In this document: positions 26,705-39,249 of the stretch, in pieces | Layout of the letters: each line of letters opens with the position of its first letter | Numbering within the stretch: position 1 is the stretch's first letter | Assembly: GCA_914767715.1 (NCBI GenBank) | Contig: OU612067.1 | Span: 20,870,162-20,930,161, forward strand | Source: Membranipora membranacea | Lineage: Eukaryota; Bryozoa; Gymnolaemata; Cheilostomatida; Membraniporidae | DNA length: 60,000 nucleotides | Direction: 5' to 3' | Program-made: the position numbers and the translations under genes | The notes under the pieces: model-generated | Told to the model about the DNA's origin: nothing | Seen by the model: only the letters and a program-made list of their open reading frames with translations | The model's database searches: none

Positions 26705-29700
26705 ATGAGGCCAATGAGGCCATCAACTGGTCCGAGTTTGAAAGAATTCCGTTGGCTATTTAAATTTTTTTACCCTGCGTTTGGCATGTTTTGTAATGAC
26801 AAAAGTGGCCCTCGTTAAAAATGTCGCTGACGCCAAACTAAAAGGGGCAGCCCCAAACGGGTTTCAGTTCCAAAGTCAGCATGAAATTCCCCACGGTTTA
26901 GAGTAGGTTAGGAGGAAATCTATTTTTTGAACTGGCCGTAAAAAAAGCAAAGGGTCCCCCCTTTGATACTTTTTTTAATTTAAAAGTCGCTCTCATTTCC
27001 GTTCTATTTATTGTTGGATCTTCATATTCTGGAATTTGAATGAGGCCAATGAGGCCATCAACTGGTCCGAGTTTGAAAGAATTCCGATGGCTATTTAAAT
27101 TTTTTACCCTGCGTTTGGCATGTTTTTTAATGACAAAAGTGGCCCTCGTTAAAAATGTCGCTGACGCCAAACTAAAAGGGGCAGCCCCAAACGGGTTTCA
27201 GTTCTAAAGTCAGCATGAAATTCCCCACAGTTTAGAGTAGGTTAGGAGGAAATCTATTTTTTGAACTGGCCGTAAAAAAGCAAAAGGTCCCCCCTTTTTT
27301 ACTTTTTTTAATTTTAAAGTCGCTCTCATTTCCGTTCTATTTATCGTAGGATCTTCATATTCTGGAATTTGAATGAGGCCAATGAGGCCATCAACTAGTC
27401 CGAGTTTGAAAGAATTCCGATGGCTATTTAAATTTTTTACCCTGCGTTTGGCATGTTTTTTAATGACAAAAGTGGCCCTCGTTAAAAATGTCGCTGACGC
27501 CAAACTAAAAGGGGCAGCCCCAAACGGGTTTCAGTTCCAAAGTCAGCATGAAATTCCCCATGGTTTAGAGTAGGTTAGGAGGAAATCTTATTTTTGAACT
27601 GGCCGTAAAAAAAGCAAAGGGTCCCCCCTTTGTTACTATTTTTAATTTTAAAGTCGCTCTCATTTCCGTTCTATTTATTGTATGATCTTCATAATCTGGA
27701 ATTTGAATGAGGCCAATGAGGCCATCAACTGGTCCGAGTTTGAAAGAATTCCGTTGGCTATTTAAATTTTTTACCCTCCGTTTGGCATGTTTTATAATGA
27801 CAAAAGTGGCCCTCATTAAAAATGTCGCCGACGCCAAACTAAAAGGGGCAGCCCCAAACGGGTTTCAGTTCCAAAGTGAGCATGAAATTCCCCACGGTTT
27901 GGAGTAGGTTAGGAGGAAATCTATTTTTTGAACTGGCCGTAAAAAAAGCAAAGGGTCCCCCCCTTTGTTACTTTTTTTAATTTTAAAGTCGCTCTCATTT
28001 CCGTTCTATTTATCGTAAGATCTTCATATTCTGGAATTTGAATGAGGCCAATGAGGCCATCAACTGGTCCGAGTTTGAAAGAATTCCGTTGGCTATTTAA
28101 ACTTTTTACCCTGCGTTTGGCATGTTTTTTAATGACAAAAGTGGCCCTCGTTAAAAATGTCGCTGACGCCAAACTAAAAGGGGCAGCCCCAAACGGGTTT
28201 CAGTTCCAAAGTCAGCATGAAATTCCCCACGGTTTAGAGTAGGTTAGGAGGAGATCTATTTTTTGAACTGGCCGTAAAAAAAGCAAAGGGTCCCCCCTTT
28301 GTTACTTTTTTTAATTTTAAAGTCGCTCTCATTTCCGTTCTATTTATCGTAGGATCTTCATATTCTGGAATTTGAATGAGGCCAATGAGGCCATCAACTG
28401 GTCCGAGTTTGAAAGAATTCCGTTGGCTATTTAAATTTTTTTACCCTGCGTTTGGCATGTTTTTTAATGACAAAAGTGGCCCTCGTTAAAAATGTCGCTG
28501 ACGCCAAACTAAAAGGGGCAGCCCCAAACGGGTTTCAGTTCCAAAGTCAGCATGAAATTCCCCACGGTTTAGAGTAGATTAGGAGGAAATCCATTTTTTG
28601 AACTGGCCGTAAAAAAAGCAAAGGGTCCCCCCTTTGATACTTTTTTTAATTTTAAAGTCGCTCTCATTTCCGTTCTATTTATTGTAGGATCTTCATATTC
28701 TGGAATTTGAATGGGGCCAATGAGGCCATCAACTGGTCCGAGTTTGAAAGAATTCCGATGGCTATTTAAATTTTTTACCCTGCGTTTGGCATGTTTTTTA
28801 ATGACAAAAGTGGCCCTCGTTAAAAATGTCGCTGACGCCAAACTAAAAGGGGCAGCCCCAAACTGGTTTCAGTTCCAAAGTCAGCATGAAATTCCCCACG
28901 GTTTAGAGTAGGTTAGGAGGAAATCTATTTTTTGAACTGGCCGTAAAAAAGCAAAGGGTCCCCCCTTTGTTACTTTTTTTAATTTTAAAGTCGCTCTCAT
29001 TTCCGTTCTATTCATCGTAGGATCTTCATATTCTGGAATTTGAATGAGGCCAATGAGGCCATCAACTGGTCCGAGTTTGAAAGAATTCCGATGGCTATTT
29101 AAATTTTTTACCCTGCGTTTGGCATGTTTTTTAATGACATAAGTGGCCCTCGTTAAAAATGTCGCTGACGCCAAACTAAAAGGGGCTGCCCCAAACGGGT
29201 TTCAGTTCCAAAGTCAGCATGAAATTCCCCACGGTTTAGAGTAGGTTAGGAGGAAATCTATTTTTTGAACTGGCCGTAAAAAAAGCAAAGGGTCCCCCCT
29301 TTGTTACTTTTTTTAATTTTAAAGTCGCTCTCATTTCCGTTCTATTTATTGTAGGATCTTCATATTCTGGAATTTGAATGAGGCCAATGAGGCCATCAAC
29401 TGGTCCGAGTTTGAAAGAATTCCGGTGGCTATTTAAATTTTTTACCCTGCGTTTGGCATGTTTTTTAATGACAAAAGTGGCCCTCGTTAAAAATGTCGCT
29501 GACGCCAAACTAAAAGGGGCAGCCCCAAACGGGTTTCAGTTCCAAAGTCAGCATGAAATTCCCCACGGTTTAGAATAGTTAGGAGGAAATCTATTTTTTG
29601 AACTGGCCGTAAAAAAAGCAAAGGGTCCCCCCTTTGTTACTTTTTTAAATTTTAAAGTCGCTCTCATTTCTGTTCTATTTATCGTAGGATCTTCATATTC

Positions 29701-29710
29701 TGGAATTTGA

Positions 29711-30017
29711 ATGAGGCCACTGAGGCCATCAACTGGTCCGAGTTTGAAAGAATTCCGTTGGCTATTTAAAATTTTTACCCTGCGTTTGGCATGTTTTTTA
29801 ATGACAAAAGTGGCCCTCGTTAAAAATGTCGCTGACGCCAAACTAAAAGGGGCAGCCCCAAACGGGTTTCAGTTCCAAAGTCAGCATGAAATTCCCCACG
29901 GTTTAGAGTAGGTTAGGAGGAAATCTGTTTTTTGAACTGGCCGTTACTTTTTTTAATTTTAAAGTCGCTCTCATTTCCGTTCTATTTATCGTAGGATCTA
30001 CATATTCTGGAATTTGA
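29711..30017 (+). repeat. 307-bp monomer lacking the 27-bp inverted repeat
   Basis: First unit of this class in the window. The deletion joint reads CCGTTACT at 29941. The T-tract is ATCTGTTTTTTG and the start has GCCACTGAGG, the mark of the G-type subgroup. Confidence 0.92.
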
Positions 30018-32352
30018 ATGAGGCCAATGAGGCCATCAACTGGTCCGAGTTTGAAAGAATTCCGATGGCTATTTAAATTTTTTACCCTGCGTTTGGCATG
30101 TTTTTTAATGACAAAAGTGGCCCTCGTTAAAAATGTCCCTGACGCCAATCTAAAAGGGGCAGCCCCAAACGGGTTTCAGTTCCAAAGTCAGCATGAAATT
30201 CCCCACGGTTTAGAGTAGGTTAGGAGGAAAACTATTTTTTGAACTGGCCGTAAAAAAAGTAAAGGGTCCCCCCTTTGTTACTTTTTTTAATTTTAAAGTC
30301 GCTCTCATTTCCGTTCTATTTATCGTAGGATCTTCATATTCTGGAATTTGAATGAGGCCAATGAGGCCATCAACTGCTCCGAGTTTGAAAGAATCGCGTA
30401 GGCTATTTAAATTTTTTACCCTGCGTTTGGCATGTTTTTTAATGACAAAAGTGGCCCTCGTTAAATATGTCGCTGACGCCAAACTAAAAGGGGCAGCCCC
30501 AAACGGGTTTCAGTTCCAAAGTCAGCATGAAATTCCCAACGGTTTAGAGTAGGTTAGGAGGAAATCTATTTTTTGATCTGGCCGTAAAAAAAGCAAAGGG
30601 TCCCCCCTTTGTTACTTTTTTTAATTTTAAAGTCGCTCACATTTCCGTTCTATTTATCGTAGGATCTTCATATTCTGGAATTTGAATGAGGCCAATGAGG
30701 CCATCAACTGGTCCGAGTTTGAAAGAATTCCGTTGGCTATTTAAATTTTTTACCCTCCGTTTGGCATGTTTTTTAATGACAAAAGTGGCCCTCGTTAAAA
30801 ATGTCGCTGACGCCAAACTAAAAGGGGCAGCCCCAAACGGGTTTCAGTTCCAAAGTCAGCATGAAATTCCCCACGGTTTAGAGTAGGTTAGGAGGAAATC
30901 TATTTTTTGAACTGGCCGTAAAAAAAGCAAAGGGTCCCCCCTTTGTTGCTTTTTTAATTTTAAAGTCGCTCTCATTTCCGTTCTATTTATCGTAGGATCT
31001 TCATATTCTGGAATTTGAATGAGGCCAATGAGGCCATCAACTGGTCCGAGTTTGAAAGAATTCCGATGGCTATTTAAATTTTTTACCCTGCGTTTGGCAT
31101 GTTTTTTAATGACAAAAGTGGCCCTCGCTAAAAATGTCGCTGACGCCAAACTAAAAGGGGCAGCCCCAAACGGGTTTCAGTTCCAAAGTCAGCATGAAAT
31201 TCCCCACGGTTTAGAGTAGGTTAGGAGGAAATCTATTTTTTGAACTGGCCGTAAAAAAAGCAAAGGGTCCCCCCTTTGTTACTTTTTTTAATTTTAAAGT
31301 CGCTCTCATTTCCGTTCTATTTATCGTAGGATCTTCATATCCTGGAATTTGAATGAGGCCAATGAGGCCATCAACTGGTCCGAGTTTGAAAGAATTCCAT
31401 TGGCTATTTAAATTTTTTACCCTGCGTTTGGCATGTTTTTTAATGACAAAAGTGGCCCTCGTTAAAAATGTCGCTGACGCCAAACTAAAAGGGGCAGCCC
31501 CAAACGGGTTTCAGTTCCAAAGTCAGCATGAAATTCCCCACGGTTTAGAGTAGGTCAGGAGGAAATCTATTTTTTAACTGGCCGTAAAAAAAGCAAAGGG
31601 TTCCCCCTTTGTTACTTTTTTTAATTTTAAAGTCGCTCTCATTTCCGTTCTATTTATCGTAGGATCTTCATATTCTGGAATTTGAATGAGGCCAATGAGG
31701 CCATCAACTGGCCCGAGTTTGAAAGAATTCCGTTGGCTATTTAAATTTTTTACCCTGCGTTTGGCATGTTTTTTAATGACAAAAGTGGCCCTCGTTAAAA
31801 ATGTCGCTGACGCCAAACTAAAAGGGGCAGCCCCAAACGGGTTTCAGTTCCAAAGTCAGCATGAAATTCCCCACGGTTTAGAGTAGGTTAGGAGGAAATC
31901 TATTTTTTGAACTGGCCGTAAAAAAAGCAAAGGGTCCCCCCTTTGTTACTTTTTTTAATTTTAAAGTCGCTCTCATTTCCGTTCTATTTATCGTAGGATC
32001 TTCATATTCTGGAATTTGAATGAGGCCAATGAGGCCATCAACTGGTCGGAGTTTGAAAGAATTCCGATGGCTATTTAAATTTTTTACCCTGCGTTTAGCA
32101 TGTTTTTTAATGACAAAAGTGGCCCTCGTTAAAAATGTCGCTGACGCCAAACTAAAAGGGGCAGCCCCAAACGGGTTTCAGTTCCAAAGTCAGCATGAAA
32201 TTCCCCACGGTTTAGAGTAGGTTAGGAGGAAATCTATTTTTTGAACTGGCCGTAAAAAAAGCAAAGGTCCCCCCTTTGTTACTTTTTTTAATTTTAAAGT
32301 CGCTCTCATTTCCGTTCTATTTATCGTAGGATCTTCATATTCTGGAATTTGA

Positions 32353-32677
32353 ATGAGGCCATCAACTGGTCCGAGTTTGAAAGAATTCCGATGGCTATTT
32401 AAATTTTTTACCCTGCGTTTGGCATGTTTTTTAATGACAAAAGTGGCCCTCGTTAAAAATGTCGCTGACGCCAAACTAAAAGGGGCAGCCCCAAACGGGT
32501 TTCAGTTCCAAAGTCAGCATGAAATTCCCCACGGTTTAGAGTAGGTTAGGAGGAAATCTATTTTTTGAACTGGCCGTAAAAAAAGCAAAGGGTCCCCCCT
32601 TTGTTACTCTTTTTAAATTTAAAGTCGCTCTCATTTCCGTTCTATTTATCGTAGGATCTTCATATTCTGGAATTTGA
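32353..32677 (+). repeat. 325-bp monomer lacking one AATGAGGCC word
   Basis: It reads GAATGAGGCCATCAAC where most units carry the 9-bp word twice. The preceding unit ends with GCAAAGGTCCCCCC, one G short, a change that travels with nearly all units of this class. Confidence 0.92.
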
Positions 32678-33009
32678 ATGAGGCCAATGAGGCCATCAAC
32701 TGGTCCGAGTTTGAAAGAATTCCGATGGCTATTTAAATTTTTTACCCTGCGTTTGGCATGCTTTTTAATGACAAAAGTGGCCCTCGTTAAAAATGTCGCT
32801 GACGCCAAACTAAAAGGGGCAGCCCCAAACGGGTTTCAGTTCCAAAGTCAGCATGAAATTCCCCACGGTTTAGAATAGTTAGGAGGAAATCTATTTTTTG
32901 AACTGGCCGTAAAAAAAGCAAAGGTCCCCCCTTTGTTACTTTTTTTAATTTTAAAGTCGCCCTCATTACCGTTCTATTTATCGTAGGATCTTCATATTCT
33001 GGAATTTGA

Positions 33010-33334
33010 ATGAGGCCATCAACTGGTCCGAGTTTGAAAGAATTCCGATGGCTATTTAAATTTTTTACCCTGCGTTTGGCATGTTTTTTAATGACAAAAG
33101 TGGCCCTCGTTAAAAATGTCGCTGACGCCAAACTAAAAGGGGCAGCCCCAAACGGGTTTCAGTTCCAAAGTCAGCATGAAATTCCCCACGGTTTAGAGTA
33201 GGTTAGGAGGAAATCTATTTATTGAACTGGCCGTAAAAAAAGCAAAGGGTCCCCCCTTTGTTACTCTTTTTAAATTTAAAGTCGCTCTCATTTCCGTTCT
33301 ATTTATCGTAGGATCTTCATATTCTGGAATTTGA
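33010..33334 (+). repeat. 325-bp monomer lacking one AATGAGGCC word
   Basis: It is preceded by the G-loss and by CATTACCGTTC. It lies 657 bp after the unit at 32353, making a two-unit local repeat. Confidence 0.92.
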
Positions 33335-33667
33335 ATGAGGCCAATGAGGCCATCAACTGGTCCGAGTTTGAAAGAATTCCGATGGCTATTTAAATTTTTT
33401 ACCCTGCGTTTGGCATGTTTTTTAATGACAAAAGTGGCCCTCGTTAAAAATGTCGCTGACGCCAAACTAAAAGGGGCAGCCCCAAACGGGTTTCAGTTCC
33501 AAAGTCAGCATGAAATTCCCCACGGTTTAGAATAGTTAGGAGGAAATCTATTTTTTGAACTGGCCGTAAAAAAAGCAAAGGGTCCCCCCTTTGTTACTTT
33601 TTTAAATTTAAAAGTCGCTCTCATTTCCGTTCTATTTATCGTATGATCTTCATATTCTGGAATTTGA

Positions 33668-33974
33668 ATGAGGCCAATGAGGCCATCAACTGGTCCGAGT
33701 TTGAAAGAATTCCGTTGGCTATTTAAATTTTTTACCCTGCGTTTGGCATGTTTTTTAATGACAAAAGTGGCCCTCGTTAAAAATGTCGCTGACGCCAAAC
33801 TAAAAGGGGCAGCCCCAAACGGGTTTCAGTTCCAAAGTCAGCATGAAATTCCCCACGGTTTAGAGTAGGTTAGGAGGAAATCTATTTTTTGAACTGGCCG
33901 TTACTTTTTTTAATTTTAAAGTCGCTCTCATTTCCGTTCTATTTATCGTAGGATCTTCATATTCTGGAATTTGA
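33668..33974 (+). repeat. 307-bp monomer lacking the 27-bp inverted repeat
   Basis: Joint at 33898. The T-tract is ATCTATTTTTTG (A-type subgroup), and the unit is preceded by GTATGATCTTC. Confidence 0.92.
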
Positions 33975-34640
33975 ATGAGGCCAATGAGGCCATCAACTGG
34001 TCCGAGTTTGAAAGAATTTCGTTGGCTATTTAAATTTTTTACCCTATGTTTGGCATGTTTTTTAATGACAAAAGGGGCCCTCGTTAAAAATGTCGCTGAC
34101 GCCAAACTAAAAGGGGCAGCCCCAAATGGGTTTCAGTTCCAAAGTCAGCATGAAATTCCCCACGGTTTAGAGTAGGTTAGGAGGAAATCTATTTTTTGAA
34201 CTGGCCGTAAAAAAAGCAAAGGTCCCCCCTTTGATACTTTTTTTAATTTTAAAGTCGCTCTCATTTCCGTTCTATTTATCGTAGGATCTTCATATTCTGG
34301 AATTTGAATGAGGCCAATGAGGCTATCAACTGGTCCGAGTTTGAAAGAATTCCGTTGGCTATTTAAATTATTTACCCTATGTTTGGCATGTTTTTTAATG
34401 ACAAAAGTGGCCCTCGTTAAAAATGTCGCTGACGCCAAACTAAAAGGGGCAGCCCCAATTGGGTTTCAGTTCCAAAGTCAGCATGAAATTCCCCACGGTT
34501 TAGAGTAGGTTAGGAGGAAATCTATTTTTTGAACTGGCCGTAAAAAAAGCAAAGGTCCCCCCTTTGATACTTTTTTTAATTTTAAAGTCGCTCTCATTTC
34601 CGTTCTATTTATCGTAGGATCTTCATATTCTAGAATTTGA

Positions 34641-34965
34641 ATGAGGCCATCAACTGGTCCGAGTTTGAAAGAATTCCGATGGCTATTTAAATTTTTTACC
34701 CTGCGTTTGGCATGTTTTTTAATGACAAAAGTGGCCCTCGTTAAAAATGTCGCTGACGCCAAACTAAAAGGGGCAGCCCCAAACGGGTTTCAGTTCCAAA
34801 GTCAGCATGAAATTCCCCACGGTTTAGAGTAGGTTAGGAGGAAATCTATTTTTTGAACTGGCCGTAAAAAAAGCAAAGGGTCCCCCCTTTGTTACTCTTT
34901 TTAAATTTAAAGTCGCTCTCATTTCCGTTCTATTTATCGTAGGATCTTCATATTCTGGAATTTGA
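34641..34965 (+). repeat. 325-bp monomer lacking one AATGAGGCC word
   Basis: It is preceded by TTCTAGAATTTG and by GGTCCCCCCTTTGATAC. Confidence 0.92.
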
Positions 34966-35272
34966 ATGAGGCCACTGAGGCCATCAACTGGTCCGAGTTT
35001 GAAAGAATTCCGTTGGCTATTTAAAATTTTTACCCTGCGTTTGGCATGTTTTTTAATGACAAAAGTGGCCCTCGTTAAAAATGTCGCTGACGCCAAACTA
35101 AAAGGGGCAGCCCCAAACGGGTTTCAGTTCCAAAGTCAGCATGAAATTCCCCACGGTTTAGAGTAGGTTAGGAGGAAATCTGTTTTTTGAACTGGCCGTT
35201 ACTTTTTTTAATTTTAAAGTCGCTCTCATTTCCGTTCTATTTATCGTAGGATCTACATATTCTGGAATTTGA
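34966..35272 (+). repeat. 307-bp monomer lacking the 27-bp inverted repeat
   Basis: Joint at 35196; G-type subgroup with GCCACTGAGG. Confidence 0.92.
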
Positions 35273-36608
35273 ATGAGGCCAATGAGGCCATCAACTGGTC
35301 CGAGTTTGAAAGAATTCCGATGGCTATTTAAATTTTTTACACTGCGTTTGGCATGTTTTTTAATGACAAAAGTGGCCCTCGTTAAAAATGTCCCTGACGC
35401 CAATCTAAAAGGGGCAGCCCCAAACGAGTTTCAGTTCCAAAGTCAGCATGAAATTCCCCACGGTTTAGAGTAGGTTAGGAGGAAAACTATTTTTTGAACT
35501 GGCCGTAAAAAAAGTAAAGGGTCCCCCCTTTGTTACTTTTTTTAATTTTAAAGTCGCTCTCATTTCCGTTCTATTTATCGTAGGATCTTCATATTCTGGA
35601 ATTTGAATGAGGCCAATGAGGCCATCAACTGCTCCGAGTTTGAAAGAATCGCGTAGGCTATTTAAATTTTTTACCCTGCGTTTGGCATGTTTTTTAATGA
35701 CAAAAGTGGCCCTCGTTAAATATGTCGCTGACGCCAAACTAAAAGGGGCAGCCCCAAACGGGTTTCAGTTCCAAAGTCAGCATGAAATTCCCAACGGTTT
35801 AGAGTAGGTTAGGAGGAAATCTATTTTTTGATCTGGCCGTAAAAAAAGCAAAGGGTCCCCCCTTTGTTACTTTTTTTAATTTTAAAGTCGCTCACATTTC
35901 CGTTCTATTTATCGTAGGATCTTCATATTCTGGAATTTGAATGAGGCCAATGAGGCCATCAACTGGTCCGAGTTTGAAAGAATTCCGATGGCTATTTAAA
36001 TTTTTTACACTGCGTTTGGCATGTTTTTTAATGACAAAAGTGGCCCTCGTTAAAAATGTCCCTGACGCCAATCTAAAAGGGGCAGCCCCAAACGGGTTTC
36101 AGTTCCAAAGTCAGCATGAAATTCCCCACGGTTTAGAGTAGGTTAGGAGGAAAACTATTTTTTGAACTGGCCGTAAAAAAAGTAAAGGGTCCCCCCTTTG
36201 TTACTTTTTTTAATTTTAAAGTCGCTCTCATTTCCGTTCTATTTATCGTAGGATCTTCATATTCTGGAATTTGAATGAGGCCAATGAGGCCATCAACTGC
36301 TCCGAGTTTGAAAGAATCGCGTAGGCTATTTAAATTTTTTACCCTGCGTTTGGCATGTTTTTTAATGACAAAAGTGGCCCTCGTTAAATATGTCGCTGAC
36401 GCCAAACTAAAAGGGGCAGCCCCAAACGGGTTTCAGTTCCAAAGTCAGCATGAAATTCCCAACGGTTTAGAGTAGGTTAGGAGGAAATCTATTTTTTGAT
36501 CTGGCCGTAAAAAAAGCAAAGGGTCCCCCCTTTGTTACTTTTTTTAATTTTAAAGTCGCTCACATTTCCGTTCTATTTATCGTAGGATCTTCATATTCTG
36601 GAATTTGA
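35273..36608 (+). repeat. Tandem dimer, two copies of 668 bp
   Basis: The pair 35273 (TGTCCCTGACGCCAATC) and 35607 (GAATCGCGTAGG, GTTAAATATGTC) is repeated as 35941 and 36275. The same pair in duplicate is found at 37583-38916, copied with the larger 2310-bp block. Confidence 0.88.
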
Positions 36609-37275
36609 ATGAGGCCAATGAGGCCATCAACTGGTCCGAGTTTGAAAGAATTCCGTTGGCTATTTAAATTTTTTACCCTCCGTTTGGCATGTTTTTTAAT
36701 GACAAAAGTGGCCCTCGTTAAAAATGTCGCTGACGCCAAACTAAAAGGGGCAGCCCCAAACGGGTTTCAGTTCCAAAGTCAGCATGAAATTCCCCACGGT
36801 TTAGAGTAGGTTAGGAGGAAATCTATTTTTTGAACTGGCCGTAAAAAAAGCAAAGGGTCCCCCCTTTGTTGCTTTTTTAATTTTAAAGTCGCTCTCATTT
36901 CCGTTCTATTTATCGTAGGATCTTCATATTCTGGAATTTGAATGAGGCCAATGAGGCCATCAACTGGTCCGAGTTTGAAAGAATTCCGATGGCTATTTAA
37001 ATTTTTTACCCTGCGTTTGGCATGTTTTTTAATGACAAAAGTGGCCCTCGTTAAAAATGTCGCTGACGCCAAACTAAAAGGGGCAGCCCCAAACGGGTTT
37101 CAGTTCCAAAGTCAGCATGAAATTCCCCACGGTTTAGAGTAGGTTAGGAGGAAATCTATTTTTTGAACTGGCCGTAAAAAAAGCAAAGGGTCCCCCCTTT
37201 GTTACTCTTTTTAAATTTAAAGTCGCTCTCATTTCCGTTCTATTTATCGTAGGATCTTCATATTCTGGAATTTGA

Positions 37276-37582
37276 ATGAGGCCACTGAGGCCATCAACTG
37301 GTCCGAGTTTGAAAGAATTCCGTTGGCTATTTAAAATTTTTACCCTGCGTTTGGCATGTTTTTTAATGACAAAAGTGGCCCTCGTTAAAAATGTCGCTGA
37401 CGCCAAACTAAAAGGGGCAGCCCCAAACGGGTTTCAGTTCCAAAGTCAGCATGAAATTCCCCACGGTTTAGAGTAGGTTAGGAGGAAATCTGTTTTTTGA
37501 ACTGGCCGTTACTTTTTTTAATTTTAAAGTCGCTCTCATTTCCGTTCTATTTATCGTAGGATCTACATATTCTGGAATTTGA
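37276..37582 (+). repeat. 307-bp monomer lacking the 27-bp inverted repeat
   Basis: Joint at 37506; G-type subgroup, copied from or to the unit at 34966 with the 2310-bp block. Confidence 0.92.
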
Positions 37583-39249
37583 ATGAGGCCAATGAGGCCA
37601 TCAACTGGTCCGAGTTTGAAAGAATTCCGATGGCTATTTAAATTTTTTACACTGCGTTTGGCATGTTTTTTAATGACAAAAGTGGCCCTCGTTAAAAATG
37701 TCCCTGACGCCAATCTAAAAGGGGCAGCCCCAAACGGGTTTCAGTTCCAAAGTCAGCATGAAATTCCCCACGGTTTAGAGTAGGTTAGGAGGAAAACTAT
37801 TTTTTGAACTGGCCGTAAAAAAAGTAAAGGGTCCCCCCTTTGTTACTTTTTTTAATTTTAAAGTCGCTCTCATTTCCGTTCTATTTATCGTAGGATCTTC
37901 ATATTCTGGAATTTGAATGAGGCCAATGAGGCCATCAACTGCTCCGAGTTTGAAAGAATCGCGTAGGCTATTTAAATTTTTTACCCTGCGTTTGGCATGT
38001 TTTTTAATGACAAAAGTGGCCCTCGTTAAATATGTCGCTGACGCCAAACTAAAAGGGGCAGCCCCAAACGGGTTTCAGTTCCAAAGTCAGCATGAAATTC
38101 CCAACGGTTTAGAGTAGGTTAGGAGGAAATCTATTTTTTGATCTGGCCGTAAAAAAAGCAAAGGGTCCCCCCTTTGTTACTTTTTTTAATTTTAAAGTCG
38201 CTCACATTTCCGTTCTATTTATCGTAGGATCTTCATATTCTGGAATTTGAATGAGGCCAATGAGGCCATCAACTGGTCCGAGTTTGAAAGAATTCCGATG
38301 GCTATTTAAATTTTTTACACTGCGTTTGGCATGTTTTTTAATGACAAAAGTGGCCCTCGTTAAAAATGTCCCTGACGCCAATCTAAAAGGGGCAGCCCCA
38401 AACGGGTTTCAGTTCCAAAGTCAGCATGAAATTCCCCACGGTTTAGAGTAGGTTAGGAGGAAAACTATTTTTTGAACTGGCCGTAAAAAAAGTAAAGGGT
38501 CCCCCCTTTGTTACTTTTTTTAATTTTAAAGTCGCTCTCATTTCCGTTCTATTTATCGTAGGATCTTCATATTCTGGAATTTGAATGAGGCCAATGAGGC
38601 CATCAACTGCTCCGAGTTTGAAAGAATCGCGTAGGCTATTTAAATTTTTTACCCTGCGTTTGGCATGTTTTTTAATGACAAAAGTGGCCCTCGTTAAATA
38701 TGTCGCTGACGCCAAACTAAAAGGGGCAGCCCCAAACGGGTTTCAGTTCCAAAGTCAGCATGAAATTCCCAACGGTTTAGAGTAGGTTAGGAGGAAATCT
38801 ATTTTTTGATCTGGCCGTAAAAAAAGCAAAGGGTCCCCCCTTTGTTACTTTTTTTAATTTTAAAGTCGCTCACATTCCGTTCTATTATCGTAGGATCTTC
38901 ATATTCTGGAATTTGAATGAGGCCAATGAGGCCATCAACTGGTCCGAGTTTGAAAGAATTCCGTTGGCTATTTAAATTTTTTACCCTCCGTTTGGCATGT
39001 TTTTTAATGACAAAAGTGGCCCTCGTTAAAAATGTCGCTGACGCCAAACTAAAAGGGGCAGCCCCAAACGGGTTTCAGTTCCAAAGTCAGCATGAAATTC
39101 CCCACGGTTTAGAGTAGGTTAGGAGGAAATCTATTTTTTGAACTGGCCGTAAAAAAAGCAAAGGGTCCCCCCTTTGTTGCTTTTTTAATTTTAAAGTCGC
39201 TCTCATTTCCGTTCTATTTATCGTAGGATCTTCATATTCTGGAATTTGA
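37276..39249 (+). repeat. Seven-monomer block, copy 2 (overlaps long block copy 2)
   Basis: Units at 37276, 37583, 37917, 38251, 38585 and 38917 match 34966-36941 at offset 2310, falling to 2308 after the small losses near 38.88 kb. From the unit at 39250 (TCGCTAAAAATG) the match to copy 1 weakens and the match to 31019 takes over, so a junction between two exchange products lies near 39.2 kb. Confidence 0.82.

Larger units (their letters stand above)
1..29710 (+). repeat. Array domain I: full-length monomers only
   Basis: About 89 consecutive units, none carrying the 27-bp hairpin deletion or the 9-bp word deletion that are common later. Variation is mainly single substitutions and run-length changes. 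Local higher-order copies are seen: shared rare variants recur at offsets near 2002, 2336, 3671, 4672 and 7675 bp, all close to whole numbers of monomers. This suggests older or more thorough homogenisation by short unequal exchanges than in the domain to the right. Confidence 0.75.
30018..34965 (+). repeat. Long duplicated block, copy 1 (about 4.9 kb)
   Basis: Nearly identical to about 38251-43196. The offset is 8233 bp up to about 38.87 kb and 8231 bp after a 2-bp loss there. All diagnostic units match in order: TCGCTAAAAATG (31019 unit), CATATCCTGG, GTCGGAGTTTG, the 325-bp units at 32353, 33010 and 34641, the 307-bp unit at 33668, ACCCTATGTTTGG, CATGCTTTTTAATG and CTATTTATTGAAC. The match ends at the unit starting at 34966, where this copy reads GCCACTGAGG and the other GCCAATGAGG. 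The left edge lies near 30.0 kb; one difference is TTTACCCTGCG near 30080 against TTTACACTGCG in the other copy. Confidence 0.88.
34966..37275 (+). repeat. Seven-monomer block of 2310 bp, copy 1
   Basis: Units of 307, 334, 334, 334, 334, 333 and 334 bp starting at 34966. The block is followed directly by a second copy at 37276. Markers are GCCACTGAGG, ATCTGTTTTTTG, the 27-bp deletion at 35196, GGATCTACAT, TGTCCCTGACGCCAATC and GAATCGCGTAGG. Units 29711-30685 also match its first three units at an offset of 5255, so the pattern was present before this tandem copy formed. Confidence 0.88.
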
